This document shows positions 1 to 9,429 of a stretch of 64,000 nt of DNA, one piece after another. Numbering within the stretch: position 1 is the stretch's first letter; the number at the start of each line of letters is the position of its first letter. The position numbers were made by a program, and so were the translations under genes. The DNA is from Streptomyces sp. NBC_01268 (lineage in GTDB: Bacteria; Actinomycetota; Actinomycetes; Streptomycetales; Streptomycetaceae), in contig NZ_CP108454.1 of NCBI RefSeq assembly GCF_036240795.1, forward strand, positions 8,182,001 through 8,246,000, in the 5' to 3' direction. The notes beneath the pieces are model-generated. The model had not been told where the DNA came from. It made no database searches and worked only from the letters and a program-made list of their open reading frames with translations.

Positions 1-495
1 CGCGTGTCCGGCGGGTTCCATGGCCCGCATCCGCCAGTCCCCGCCTTCGCCGTACAGCGTGATCCCGAGCCGGGTCCGGGTGGACCGGACGCCCTTCAGG
101 CCGCCGATCAGGCCGTGTACGGAGCGGCCGAGGGAAGGCAGGTCGGCGGCGGCGACGGACGCCAGGAGGTCGAAGTCGCCGGCGGTCTCGTCGACGCTGA
201 AGACCCAGGGCATGTCGGCCAGGGCACGGCTGATTCCTTCGAGGGACCGCGGCCGGCACCGCACCTCGACGTAGGCGACGGTGGCCGATTTCGCCGCGTC
301 GTACGCGGTGACCCAGGCCAGACCGTTCAGGCGCAGCCGTTCCCAGCGCCGGGCCACCGTCGTCGCGTCCACACCGAGCGCCCGGCCGATCTGCGACCAC
401 GGTGCCCGGGGGGCCGCCTGCAGGGCGTCGACGAGCGCGAGGTCCAGTTCGGAGAAGCGTACGTCCGCACGGGTGTCGCGGGAATCGGGTGTCAC
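1..495 (-). CDS. Lrp/AsnC-family transcriptional regulator, C-terminus cut by window edge
   Basis: The frame is open from a GTG at 495 down to base 1 with no stop, giving 165 residues, so the C-terminus lies outside the window. Residues about 15-60 form an AsnC-type helix-turn-helix (QIGRALGVDATTVARRWERL), followed by a RAM-like ligand-binding domain with alternating strands and helices (ATVAYVEVRC, VFSVDETAGDFDLL). Family members bind DNA as oligomers and respond to amino acids or related small molecules. It diverges from the transporter/amidohydrolase/amidase operon that starts at 609, so it is the obvious candidate regulator of that operon. The ligand is not known. The call rests on translated sequence only. 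Confidence 0.85.
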   Translation of the reverse strand, partial: MTPDSRDTRADVRFSELDLALVDALQAAPRAPWSQIGRALGVDATTVARRWERLRLNGLAWVTAYDAAKSATVAYVEVRCRPRSLEGISRALADMPWVFSVDETAGDFDLLASVAAADLPSLGRSVHGLIGGLKGVRSTRTRLGITLYGEGGDWRMRAMEPAGHA

Positions 496-608
496 GGCGC
501 CCTCTCTGATGCTTTCCTGCAATTCTCCGGCGATTCCGGTTACAGGCCGGATCGTAGGGGCACTTCCGGCCGATGCCCAGTTTCGGCCACGGTGATGAGG
601 AGTGCCTC

Positions 609-1859
609 GTGTCTGCTCCGTCCCCGCAGTCCGCCCGGAGAACCGTCCGGATCACGATCGTCCTGTTGTTCGCTGCCTGGCTGGTCGACTACGCCGACCG
701 GCTCGTCATCAATCTGGTCCTGCCCTCCCTCGGAGCCGAGTTCGACCTCAGCCGGGGCCAGCAGGGCCTGGTCGTCTCCGCGTTCTTCCTCGCCTACGCC
801 CTCGCCCAGATACCCGGCGGGATGCTCGCCGACCGGTACGGCGCGCGGCGCGTCACGCTCTGGGCCCTGCTCGCGTGGTCCGTCTTCACCGCGCTGACCG
901 GCTTCGCCTGGTCGTTCGCTGTCCTGCTCGTGCTGCGGTTCGCGTTCGGCGCCGCCGAGGGTGTCTTCCCACCCGCTTCCCTGAAGGTCCTCGTCGAGCG
1001 GACCACGCCGGACGAGCGCATGGCCGCCAATGGTCTGGTCATGAGCTCCAACGCTGTCGCCGGCGTTCTCACCCCGCTTCTTGTCGCTCCCCTGATCGCG
1101 GCCTTCGGCTGGCGGTCCGCGTTCTTCTCGACGGCGGCGCTCGGCGTCTTCGTCCTCGTGGCGGTACGGCTGCGGCTCCCCGCTCCGCTGCCCCGCGTGC
1201 AACCGGCGACGGGCACCCTCCGCACGGGCGCGGGCGGTGTGCTGCGGCTGGGCGTGGTCTGGCGCTTCAGCGCCATGATGTTCGGTTACAGCGCGATCGT
1301 CTGGGGCTTCAACACCTGGGTCCCCTCCTACCTCGTCGAGGAGCACCAGGTCTCCCTCGCCGCGGCCGGGACCCTCGTGGCCGTCCCGGCCCTCGCCGCG
1401 GCCGCCGCGATCGTCCTAGGGGGCCGGATCTCGGACCGGCTCGGCGGCCATCACCGCAAGGTGATAGTCCCCGGCATGACGGTGGCCGCCGTCACGCTGC
1501 TCCTGACCGCCTTCTCGTCCTCGCTCACCGGCTTCCTCGTCTTCGGCACGCTCGCCTCGGTCGCCGTGGCCCTGTGCTACATGCCCATCTTCGTCGTCCC
1601 GCTGAGCGGACTGGCCCCGGAACAGGTCGGCGTGGGCAGCGCCGTGGTCGTCCTCGGAGGCCAGGTGGCCGGCATGGCCGTCCCGCCCGTCGTCGGCGCC
1701 CTCGCCGACGCCTTCTCCTACCAGGTGGCCTTCGCCTCCTTGGTCCTCGGCGCCGTCATCGCCGCCGCCATGGCCCTGCTGACCCCGCAGGACGCCGCCT
1801 CCTTCCGGACCGCCACCGGAGCGTCCCCCCTTCCCGCACCCGCTAAGGAGCTCTCATGA
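609..1859 (+). CDS. MFS transporter (anion:cation symporter-like)
   Basis: Twelve-helix type major facilitator of about 416 residues. Helix 1 carries DYADR, the loop between helices 2 and 3 carries motif A (GGMLADRYGARR), and a second copy, GGRISDRLGG, follows the central loop. This arrangement resembles organic-anion/H+ symporters of the ACS group. The frame extends up to an ATG at 573, but the GTG at 609 has a good ribosome site (GAGGAG, 597-602, 6 bases upstream) and is preferred. It overlaps the next gene by 4 bases (ATGA). Its neighbours, an amidohydrolase and an amidase, suggest it imports an amide or N-acyl amino acid; the substrate is inferred from context only. Confidence 0.88.
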   Translation: MSAPSPQSARRTVRITIVLLFAAWLVDYADRLVINLVLPSLGAEFDLSRGQQGLVVSAFFLAYALAQIPGGMLADRYGARRVTLWALLAWSVFTALTGFAWSFAVLLVLRFAFGAAEGVFPPASLKVLVERTTPDERMAANGLVMSSNAVAGVLTPLLVAPLIAAFGWRSAFFSTAALGVFVLVAVRLRLPAPLPRVQPATGTLRTGAGGVLRLGVVWRFSAMMFGYSAIVWGFNTWVPSYLVEEHQVSLAAAGTLVAVPALAAAAAIVLGGRISDRLGGHHRKVIVPGMTVAAVTLLLTAFSSSLTGFLVFGTLASVAVALCYMPIFVVPLSGLAPEQVGVGSAVVVLGGQVAGMAVPPVVGALADAFSYQVAFASLVLGAVIAAAMALLTPQDAASFRTATGASPLPAPAKELS

Positions 1860-3163
1860 CCGCCGCCCCCCTCACCCGCCTGCTGGCCGCCCTCCCGGAG
1901 CGGCTGCCGGACCTGCGCGCCCTCTACGAGGACCTGCACGCCCACCCCGAACTGTCGTTCCAGGAGTTCCGCACGGCCGGGATCGCCGCCGACCGGCTGC
2001 GGCAGCAGGGCTGGGACGTCACCGAGGGCGTCGGCGGCACCGGCGTCGTCGGCGTCCTGGCCAACGGCGAGGGACCGGTGGTCCTGCTCCGTGCCGACAT
2101 GGACGGGCTGCCGGTCCAGGAGCGGACGGGACTGCCGTACGCCTCCCGCGAGACCGCCGTCGACGGCGAGGGCCAGGAGGTGCCCGTGATGCACGCTTGT
2201 GGACACGACATGCACGTCGCCTGCCTCCTGGGCGCCACCGCCCAACTGGCCGCCGCCCGCGAGGAGTGGCGCGGCACGGTCGTCGCCGTGTTCCAGCCCG
2301 CCGAGGAGGTCGGCGGCGCGCCGGCGATGATCGAGGACGGTTTCCCGGAGCGTTTCCCGCGCGCCGACGTCTGCCTCGGCCAGCATGTGGCCCCCGCGCC
2401 CGCGGGGTTCGTCGGTACCCGGTCCGGTCCGGTGATGGCCGCTTCCGACAGCCTGCGGGTCCGTCTCTTCGGACGCGGCGGGCACGGCTCGACGCCCGAG
2501 TCGACCGTCGACCCGGTCGTCATGGCCGCCGCGGTCGTCATGCGCCTCCAGACGATCGTCTCCCGGGAGACGGGAGCGGCACAGACCGCGGTGGTGACGG
2601 TCGGTTCGCTGCACGCGGGCACCAAGGAGAACATCATCCCCGACACCGCAGAGCTGCGGATCAACATCCGTTCCACGACTCCCGCGGTACGGGACCGAGT
2701 CCTCTCGGCCGTCGAACGGATCGTCCGCGCCGAAGCCGCCGCATCCGGGGCTCCGAAGGAGCCCGAGATCACCGAGCTCAACTCCTTCCCCGTCACGGTC
2801 AACGACGAGCGGGCCACGGACACCGTCCTGACCGCGATCGGCGAGGCCCTCGGCCGGGAGCGCGTCTTCACCCTGCCCCAGACCCTCACCGGCAGCGAGG
2901 ACTTCGGCGTCTTCGGCACCGCCCTCGGCGTCCCCTCGGTCTTCTGGCACTTCGGCGGCGCCGATCCCGCCCTCTTCCGGGACGTCGACCCCGAAGCACT
3001 GCTGACGGACGGCCTGCCCGGGACCGTCCCCGCGAACCACTCGCCGTACTTCGCCCCCGTGCCCGACCCCACGATCGGTATCGGCGTGACCGCCCTGCTC
3101 GCGGCGGCGGCGGCGTGGCTGTGCCACCAGGACCCCCGAGCCACCGACGGCCGGGCAGGCTGA
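1856..3163 (+). CDS. M20-family amidohydrolase (N-acyl amino acid / hippurate hydrolase-like)
   Basis: A cytoplasmic metallopeptidase-fold hydrolase of 435 residues that should cleave the amide bond of N-acyl or N-carbamoyl amino acids using two metal ions. Visible motifs are RADMDGLPV near residue 80, the metal-binding HACGHDMH near 113, the catalytic PAEEVGGA near 152, GQHVAP near 180 and the C-terminal TGSEDFGVF near 345. The dimerisation insert lies between. Length is normal for the family. The start overlaps the stop of the transporter gene by 4 bases, which suggests coupled translation. Hippurate, indole-acetyl and other N-acyl amino acids are all possible substrates. Confidence 0.9.
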   Translation: MTAAPLTRLLAALPERLPDLRALYEDLHAHPELSFQEFRTAGIAADRLRQQGWDVTEGVGGTGVVGVLANGEGPVVLLRADMDGLPVQERTGLPYASRETAVDGEGQEVPVMHACGHDMHVACLLGATAQLAAAREEWRGTVVAVFQPAEEVGGAPAMIEDGFPERFPRADVCLGQHVAPAPAGFVGTRSGPVMAASDSLRVRLFGRGGHGSTPESTVDPVVMAAAVVMRLQTIVSRETGAAQTAVVTVGSLHAGTKENIIPDTAELRINIRSTTPAVRDRVLSAVERIVRAEAAASGAPKEPEITELNSFPVTVNDERATDTVLTAIGEALGRERVFTLPQTLTGSEDFGVFGTALGVPSVFWHFGGADPALFRDVDPEALLTDGLPGTVPANHSPYFAPVPDPTIGIGVTALLAAAAAWLCHQDPRATDGRAG

Positions 3164-3247
3164 CCCACCGCTCCTCCCACTCGTCGCCTCCACCCCGCTC
3201 CGCACCTCCTTCCCGCCACCCCACCCGCCACGAGGAAAGGCTTCCGC

Positions 3248-4717
3248 ATGAACGTGTACGACCCCGGCGCCGATCTCGCCTACCTCAGTGCCACCGAGGC
3301 CCGACGGCTCTTCGAGGCCCGCGAACTGTCGCCCGTGGACCTGATGCGTGCGGTCATCGACCGCGCCGAGCAGACCGAACCCGTCGTCAACGCCTTCACC
3401 GAGCGACTCTTCGACGAGGCACTCGAACAGGCCCGGCACGCCGAGGACCGATTCCTCGGCAAAGGCGGCCTGATGCCGCGACCGCTGGAAGGCATCCCGG
3501 TCGCCACCAAGGAGAAGCATGCCATCGCCGGGCGCTCCCTCACCGAGGGCTCACTCGTCAACGTCGCCGCCACCGCGACCGAGAACGCTCCGGTGATCGA
3601 CCGCATCCTGGAGGCCGGCGGCATCATCCACGCCCGCACCACCACCCCCGAGTTCTCCATCGCCACCTTCACCCACAGCCGTCTGTGGGGCGTCACCCGC
3701 AATCCGTGGAACCCCGAGTTCACTCCCGGCGGCTCGTCCGGCGGCGCGGGTGCCTCGCTCGCGGCGGGCACCACGCTCCTGGCCTCCGCCTCCGACATCG
3801 GCGGCTCCACCCGCATCCCCGCCGCCTTCACCGGCACTGTCGGTTTCAAGGCCCCGTACGGCCGGATCCCCGGCACCGCCCCGCTCTCCGCCGACCACTA
3901 CCGCGGCGACGGCCCGATGGCCCGCACCGTGGACGACTGCGTCGCCTTCGCCAACGTTCTGGCCGGCCCCGACCCGCGCGACCACGTGTCGCTGCGCCCG
4001 AAGCTGGTCCTGCCGACCGAGTACGACACGGTCGTGGGGATGCGTGTGGCGCTGTGCCTCCGCCTCGGCGCGTACGACGTCCATCCGGAGGTGGAGGCCA
4101 ACACCCGGGCGGTCGCACGCGCCCTCATGGACGCGGGCGCTGTCATCGAGGAGATCGAACTCCCGTGGACCAGGGACGACCTCCTCATCAGCCTGGCCGC
4201 GCACTTCTCGACCGTCTTCGGTGCCCTCGTCTCCGAGATCGAGGCGGACCACCGCGATCGGATGACCGCCTACGCGGCGGCCTTCGCCGACACCATGGCG
4301 GAAGCCCGCGAGCGTGTCTCGTACCTCGACGGCCTGCGCGTCGAGACCCGGCTGCAGCGCGAACTGGCCGAGGCGATGACCCCGTTCGACGCGCTGATCT
4401 GCCCGACGACGGCAGTGCCCGGCCTGCCCGCCGGAGACGACCTCCTGGGCCGCCTGGTCGTGAACGGCGAGGACCACGGTGAACCCCTATGGGCGGCCAT
4501 GACCGCCCCCTTCAACATCAACAATCGCTGCCCGGTACTCAACGTCCCCAGTGGGCATTCCAGTTGGGGTGTTCCCACGGGCGTCCAGATAGTCGGCCAC
4601 ACCTACGACGACCCGACCGTCTTCCGCATCGGCAAGGCCCTGGAGCACCTCCGTCCCTGGGCCTACACCCCCGACCGCCGGCCTTCGGTCGGGTCAAGTT
4701 CCGCGAGCAGCTCCTGA
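3248..4717 (+). CDS. Amidase signature family amidase
   Basis: 489 residues, typical amidase-signature length. The Ser-cisSer-Lys triad is visible: Lys in ATKEKH (about residues 86-91), the glycine-serine loop GGSSGGAGAS (about 161-170), and the nucleophile Ser in SDIGGSTRIP (about 181-190). A GAGGAAAGG ribosome site lies before the ATG. The gene follows the M20 hydrolase after 84 bases on the same strand, probably in one transcript with it and the transporter. Together they look like an uptake-and-hydrolysis route for amides. The C-terminal tail (SVGSSSASSS) is Ser-rich and low in complexity. The exact substrate cannot be told. Confidence 0.9.
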   Translation: MNVYDPGADLAYLSATEARRLFEARELSPVDLMRAVIDRAEQTEPVVNAFTERLFDEALEQARHAEDRFLGKGGLMPRPLEGIPVATKEKHAIAGRSLTEGSLVNVAATATENAPVIDRILEAGGIIHARTTTPEFSIATFTHSRLWGVTRNPWNPEFTPGGSSGGAGASLAAGTTLLASASDIGGSTRIPAAFTGTVGFKAPYGRIPGTAPLSADHYRGDGPMARTVDDCVAFANVLAGPDPRDHVSLRPKLVLPTEYDTVVGMRVALCLRLGAYDVHPEVEANTRAVARALMDAGAVIEEIELPWTRDDLLISLAAHFSTVFGALVSEIEADHRDRMTAYAAAFADTMAEARERVSYLDGLRVETRLQRELAEAMTPFDALICPTTAVPGLPAGDDLLGRLVVNGEDHGEPLWAAMTAPFNINNRCPVLNVPSGHSSWGVPTGVQIVGHTYDDPTVFRIGKALEHLRPWAYTPDRRPSVGSSSASSS

Positions 4718-5055
4718 GTGTGCTCGCCGAGAGCCGGGGCGGCCCGGCGGAAGGTGTCGAGGCCGGCGCCGAAGGCGACGGGGAATCGCGCCTGGGGGAG
4801 GGGCCGGTGGCCGGCTCGTGGAAGAGGCCCCGGGCCAGGGCCTGGCAGTCGGTGAGGAGATCGGCGGAGCGGGGTGATGACGGGCGCCGAGGGGGCGCCG
4901 GTCGTGTCGAGCCACTTGTGCCACCAGTGGCGCGCTCGCCGCGGGTCAGCGGCCGCAAGCACGTCTCCCACTGCTCCGGGGGGGGGGCGTGGGCGATCTC
5001 GTCGCCGCTCAGACCCGCGATCCCGCTCGTGGTCTCCCCGAGGCCGTAGCCGAGA
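4691..5055 (-). pseudogene. Decayed family III CoA-transferase C-terminus
   Basis: Read on the minus strand, two frames together give the C-terminal signature of CaiB/BaiF CoA-transferases. The first frame gives LLTDCQALARGLFHEPATG (about 4803-4862). Another frame continues with FPVAFGAGLDTFRR then APALGEHTQELLAEL (about 4700-4790). A frameshift is needed between them. Further upstream, fragments such as GYGLGETTSGIAGLSGDEIA and a nine-G run (around 4979-4987) lie in yet another frame, so several indels have accumulated. The first part recalls the YGLTET motif of adenylate-forming enzymes, so it may be a mosaic. No intact reading frame remains. It abuts the response regulator stop at 5062. 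Confidence 0.6.
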
Positions 5056-5061
5056 GCCGGT

Positions 5062-5787
5062 TCAGCCCGCATCAGCCGCCTGCGGAGATACGACCAGGCC
5101 GGACTCGTAGGCCGCGATCACAGCCTGCGCCCGGTCGCGCACGTCAAGTTTCTCGAAGACGCTGGTGATGTAGTTTTTGACAGTGGAGACACTGATTTCC
5201 ATGGCGCGCGCGATCTCCTTGTTGTCCAATCCGGTAGCCAGTAGATGCCAGACCTCCACCTCGCGCGGGGTGAGCCCGAAGGCGGTTTCGCCGGGCTGCC
5301 GACGGTCCGGAGGCACGACCTGGTCGTTCTTGATGTAGGTGGAGATCAGCCGGGTCAGCAGACGTGGCGCGACGGCGGCGTCGCCCGCACGGACGGTGCG
5401 GATCGCGGCGACCAGTTCCTCGGGCGAGCTGTCCTTGGGGAGGAAGCCGTACGCGCCGGCGCGCAGTGCGGCGACCACGTACTCGTCCATGTCGAAGGTA
5501 CTGAGGGTGAGCACCCTGCACTCGGGCAGGTCGCGGGCCAGTCGCTCGGTGGCGGACACCCCGTCGAGGACGGGCATCCGGATGTCCATCACGACGACGT
5601 CAGGGCGATGCTCACGGGCGAGCACAAGGGCCTGCTCGCCATTCTCGGCCTCGGCAACCACGGTGATGGCCGGAGAGGGCGCGAGGATCAGCGCCAGCCC
5701 GCGCCGCACCAGTGGCTGATCATCCGCGATCAGCACCCGGATCACCGGCTCGGTTGCGGCCTCGCGTCCGACGTCCGTCCTGTTCAC
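5062..5787 (-). CDS. NarL/FixJ-family response regulator
   Basis: 241 residues from a GTG at 5787. The receiver domain (about 16-135) has the acidic pair ADD, the phospho-acceptor Asp near residue 68 in VVMDIRMP, a switch region near TLSTF, and a Lys in LPKDSS. The C-terminal LuxR-type helix-turn-helix (about 170-235) contains LTPREVEVWHLLATG and NKEIARAMEISVSTVKNYI. It starts 3 bases after the stop of the histidine kinase gene, so the two are co-transcribed and probably translationally coupled. It should act as a DNA-binding output regulator phosphorylated by that kinase. The targets are unknown; the divergent erythromycin-esterase-like gene is a candidate. Confidence 0.93.
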   Translation of the reverse strand: MNRTDVGREAATEPVIRVLIADDQPLVRRGLALILAPSPAITVVAEAENGEQALVLAREHRPDVVVMDIRMPVLDGVSATERLARDLPECRVLTLSTFDMDEYVVAALRAGAYGFLPKDSSPEELVAAIRTVRAGDAAVAPRLLTRLISTYIKNDQVVPPDRRQPGETAFGLTPREVEVWHLLATGLDNKEIARAMEISVSTVKNYITSVFEKLDVRDRAQAVIAAYESGLVVSPQAADAG

Positions 5788-5790
5788 CGG

Positions 5791-7020
5791 TCAGCTCTCC
5801 TCGTCCGTCGGAGCTTCCAGAGGCAGGCTGGCCATGACCCGGAAGCCGGCCTCGGGGAGCCGGCCTGTCTCCAGCGTGCCGCCGTGCAGGGCGACCCGCT
5901 CGCGCATGCCGATCAGGCCGTATCCGGTGCCAGGTCTGATGCCGGAGGCAGGGGGTGCCTCCGCGGAGCTCATGCCACCCTGGTCGGTGATGGACACGAG
6001 GACGCTTTCCGGTAGGCAGGCGAGGCGGACCTTCACCGGGATGTCGGGGCCGGCGTGCTTCCGGGCATTGGTCAGTGCTTCCTGGACGACGCGGTAGAGG
6101 GTGAGACCGGCCACCGGGGGCAGTCGTCCGGGCTCGCCTTCCACGGTCAGCTCAACGGGCTGTCCGGCCTGCCGGGTCTCCTTGATCAGGCGGTCGAGGT
6201 CGGCCGGGCCGGGCTGCGGCGCCTCCGGAGCGCCGTACGGGTCGACCGCCGCGTGCTCGTCGGTCCGCAAGACATTCAGGAGCTGCCGCATTTCACGCAG
6301 GGCGAGCCGCCCTGAATCCTCGAGAGTGACCAGGGCGTCGCGGACGGCGCCGGGGTCGTGGTCGAGGTTGGTGCGGGCGCCACCTGCCATCAGCTGCATG
6401 GTGGTGATGCGATGGGCGACGATGTCGTGCAGCTCCCGGGCGATTCTGCGGCGCTCATCGGCCACCGCTCGGTCGGCGACGAGGCGACGGTTGGCCTCCG
6501 TCTCCTGCTGCCACCTGTCGAGCGCGAGACCGGTGGCGGCGATGAGGCAGGCGGCGAGGCCCGCGCTGGTCACGTCCAGGAACCCGCGCGGGGCGGCGAG
6601 GCCAGGGGAGAGCAGGGTGACGCCGGTCGCTCCGATCGTCAGGGCTGCCGTCGGCCATGGGCGGCCGGTTCGTGCGGCCGAGTAGAGGGCGACCGCGAGG
6701 GTGGCACCGAAGTGATGGCTCACGGCTGTCGTCAGGTTCAGCAGCGCGCCGAGCACCAGGCTGACGCCCATGACGGTGAGCGGAAAGCGTTGCCTCACCA
6801 GCAGCGGTAGTGCGGAGACGGTCACCAGCAGGACGCCGACAGTTGATACGGGCGCGCTCGCGACCTGCGAGAACGCGAGGCAACCGATGAGGTCCACGAC
6901 AGCCGCGCCGACGGCCAGCAGGGCGTCGTTACGGGACCACGGCAAGGAGTGGGCTCCTGACGCAAAGAGGCGCGCGGACCTTCCCTGGCGCGACGGCAGG
7001 GCGTTGCGACGCGTCGCCAT
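5791..7020 (-). CDS. Two-component sensor histidine kinase (HisKA_3 type)
   Basis: About 409 residues starting at an ATG at 7020 with an AAGGAAGG ribosome site; the frame stays open further upstream but without a comparable site. The N-terminal half holds four to six hydrophobic segments (about residues 33-165). It is followed by the NarX-type dimerisation/phosphoacceptor region with ARELHDIVAHR (His near 198) and a HATPase domain with RVVQEALTNARKHAG and GYGLIGMRERV. No separate extracellular sensor domain is seen, so it probably senses through the membrane region. It is paired with the downstream response regulator. The signal is unknown. Confidence 0.92.
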   Translation of the reverse strand: MATRRNALPSRQGRSARLFASGAHSLPWSRNDALLAVGAAVVDLIGCLAFSQVASAPVSTVGVLLVTVSALPLLVRQRFPLTVMGVSLVLGALLNLTTAVSHHFGATLAVALYSAARTGRPWPTAALTIGATGVTLLSPGLAAPRGFLDVTSAGLAACLIAATGLALDRWQQETEANRRLVADRAVADERRRIARELHDIVAHRITTMQLMAGGARTNLDHDPGAVRDALVTLEDSGRLALREMRQLLNVLRTDEHAAVDPYGAPEAPQPGPADLDRLIKETRQAGQPVELTVEGEPGRLPPVAGLTLYRVVQEALTNARKHAGPDIPVKVRLACLPESVLVSITDQGGMSSAEAPPASGIRPGTGYGLIGMRERVALHGGTLETGRLPEAGFRVMASLPLEAPTDEES

Positions 7021-7340
7021 GTCGGTCCTTCCTTGTCGTTCTTTGCTGCGATGTCGGACGGTTCGCACGGCATCAATCCCGCTGGTGCCATTGTCGCCGG
7101 GCGCAGCGCCACCCGGCTCCACCCCAAGTCTGAGACCGGACCAGGACCAGGGTCCCGGTCCGGCGGTGGGCCCGGGTCCAGGGCCCCGTACGGCTACTCG
7201 TCCTTCGCTCGTACGATCCCCGCACATTCAGGTGATGTGATGAAGGGGAACTTTCCGAGAGCGTGCGGGGCGTGGCTTCTGCGTCTATCGCGAGTCTCCT
7301 CCTGAAAACGACACGCAATTCAACCCAAGGGACACATCAG

Positions 7341-8702
7341 ATGCCCGCTCATAAAAAGCGCATCAGCCGTCGGGTACTCCTCGCCACATCGGCGATCGCA
7401 GCGGGAGCTTTCTTCACTCCTGTCGCGGTCAACGCAGCCACCGCCGGTAGGGCCCCCGTAGGCAGAGAAAAGGAGAACGAGGTCCGCGCGCTGGAATCGG
7501 CCGCGAACCCGCTGCGTTCGACCGAGCCGGGAGGCAGTACAGCGGACCTGCGACCTCTTTCCTCCATGATCGGCAACGCCAAGGTGGTGGGATTGGGTGA
7601 GGCCACTCACGGCTCCCATGAGTTCTTCACCATGAAGGAGCGGGTCTTTCGCCATCTCGTGGAGAAGAAGGGTTTCACCACCTTCTCCCTGGAGATGAGC
7701 TGGCCATCCGGGCTCCAGGTCGAGGAATATCTCCAGAGCGGCAAGGGGGACGTTCGCAAGATCGCCGAGGAGGCGCTGGGCGGCTCCCCTTGGGAGCGAG
7801 AGGAGTTCGTGAGCCTTATCGGGTGGATGCGGGATCACAACCGCAACCACCCGAACCGCGCCGTCCACTTCATGGGCAACGACGTCGGCGCTCCCACAGT
7901 GAGCGACGAGTTCTTCGGCCGGGTGACCGGATACGTACAGCGCAACCACCCAGATGCACTGCCACGGCTCAACGAGCTCTACGCGGGTCTGCGCCCGATC
8001 GACAACGTCTTCGCCTATCTGGGCAAGCCCCTCGCGGAACGACAGGAGCTCGCCACCAAAGCGCAGCGAGCCCTGGAACTGGTCAGCAGCCAAGCGAGCT
8101 CCGACGATGAGGGTTTCGTGTGGGCCGAGCAGGATGCCCGGTCGATCGCCCAGACTGCGAAATTCCTCACCATAGACGTCACAAGCCCCGAGTCGGTGGC
8201 AACCGCGCAGCGCTTCCGCGACCAGGTGATGGCCGACAACGTCACCTGGTGGCAGCGGCAGACCGGCGGCAAGATACTCGTGTCCGCACACAACGACCAT
8301 GTCGGCTACCTCGCCGCCGACCCCGAGATGTATCCCAAGACGCAGGGTTCATTCCTGCGCGACGCCATGGGCAAGAATTATCTCCCTATCGGCTTCACTT
8401 TCAACCAGGGCTCCTTCCTGTCCAAGGACGCCGCCCTCGGCGGCGAATGGAAGAAATTCACTGTCGGTGCCGCCGGCCCTGGCAGGAACGAGCACACCCT
8501 CGACCAGGTCGGGTACCGGGACTTCTACCTCGACCTCCGGCGCACCCCGGCCCCCGCACGCGCCTGGCTGAACAGCGCTCGTCCCACCCTCAGCGTCGGC
8601 ACCCAGTTCCCCGCCGAGCCGCGTGACATCGCGCTCGCCAAATCCTTCGACGTCCTCATCCATCTGCACGAAGTCCGGGAGGCCGACAAACTGAAGCCGT
8701 GA
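7341..8702 (+). CDS. Secreted erythromycin esterase-family protein
   Basis: 453 residues from ATG 7341, preceded by an AAGGGA ribosome site. The N-terminus is a Tat signal: a twin arginine in ISRRVLLA, then a hydrophobic stretch ending near AVNAA. The mature part carries family motifs: VVGLGEATHGSHEFF, a conserved basic/acidic stretch MKERVFRHLVE, VHFMGNDVG and SAHNDHVGY. These match the EreA/EreB fold, in which a His-Glu pair acts in hydrolysis. Secreted Streptomyces homologues are common and few have been tested on macrolides, so a lactone- or ester-hydrolase role is inferred, not shown. It diverges from the two-component operon, which may control it. Confidence 0.85.
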   Translation: MPAHKKRISRRVLLATSAIAAGAFFTPVAVNAATAGRAPVGREKENEVRALESAANPLRSTEPGGSTADLRPLSSMIGNAKVVGLGEATHGSHEFFTMKERVFRHLVEKKGFTTFSLEMSWPSGLQVEEYLQSGKGDVRKIAEEALGGSPWEREEFVSLIGWMRDHNRNHPNRAVHFMGNDVGAPTVSDEFFGRVTGYVQRNHPDALPRLNELYAGLRPIDNVFAYLGKPLAERQELATKAQRALELVSSQASSDDEGFVWAEQDARSIAQTAKFLTIDVTSPESVATAQRFRDQVMADNVTWWQRQTGGKILVSAHNDHVGYLAADPEMYPKTQGSFLRDAMGKNYLPIGFTFNQGSFLSKDAALGGEWKKFTVGAAGPGRNEHTLDQVGYRDFYLDLRRTPAPARAWLNSARPTLSVGTQFPAEPRDIALAKSFDVLIHLHEVREADKLKP

Positions 8703-8864
8703 CCACTGGAGCGGGATCAGACGCGCGCGGCCGTCGGGGGACCGCACGAGGGACCATGTCGGAGTCGGTGTGACCCTCGTGCTGTGTCTTCTCGGGGAGG
8801 CGGGCGGCACACTCGCGACCCGTCCGCGCGGGCCGTCCACGATCCGGTGCTGAGCCATCCTCCT

Positions 8865-9212
8865 TCAGGAGCTGCTCTCGGCAGGACGGGCCGACAGGAA
8901 CTTGGAAGACTTGGCCTGCAGCTGGCCGGCGAGGAACGAAGCGGCGTCAGGGCGCATGCGGGCGAGGGCGACCATGCCGGTGATGACGACATCGGCGACC
9001 TCGTCGTGAACGTCCTCCCAGGTGTGGGAAGTTCCCTTCCGTGGGTTGGTTCCCCTGACGCCGATGACCGCTTGGGCGGCCTCACCGAACTCCTCGCCGA
9101 TCTTCAGGACCTGCAACGTCCACCGTTCCTCCCGGGTCATGCCCTTGTCCGTGTCCGTGGCGTCGAAGGCGTCGGCAAGTGCCTGGATGGTGCCCCAGGG
9201 GTCGAGAGTCAT
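8865..9212 (-). CDS. MazG-like nucleotide pyrophosphohydrolase
   Basis: 115 residues from ATG 9212, which has a GAGGAGA ribosome site; the longer frame to 9263 lacks one. The motif pattern KIGEEFGEAAQA followed by WEDVHDEVADVVITG gives the EExxE and ExxD metal-binding residues of the all-alpha NTP pyrophosphatase (MazG/dUTPase) superfamily. Such proteins hydrolyse non-canonical or excess NTPs to the monophosphate. It stands alone between the erythromycin-esterase-like gene and a decayed region. The substrate cannot be told. Confidence 0.8.
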   Translation of the reverse strand: MTLDPWGTIQALADAFDATDTDKGMTREERWTLQVLKIGEEFGEAAQAVIGVRGTNPRKGTSHTWEDVHDEVADVVITGMVALARMRPDAASFLAGQLQAKSSKFLSARPAESSS

Positions 9213-9429
9213 GCAGAGGTCTCCTCGAGGTCGTAACCGAAAGGTCGAGACTGCCCGGCGCATACGGAGTGCGGGACACGTTCAGGCGCCGATCACTCGA
9301 ACGAGAACGCGAAAGCCAATGCGCGCGGACCCTTTGGCTGGAGCGTGAAGTCGATCTCTCATGCCACACAGAAGAGTGCCTCAGGAGGCCCGCGGTCGGT
9401 TGCGTGCCCACTGGCGGAGATCGTGTGCG

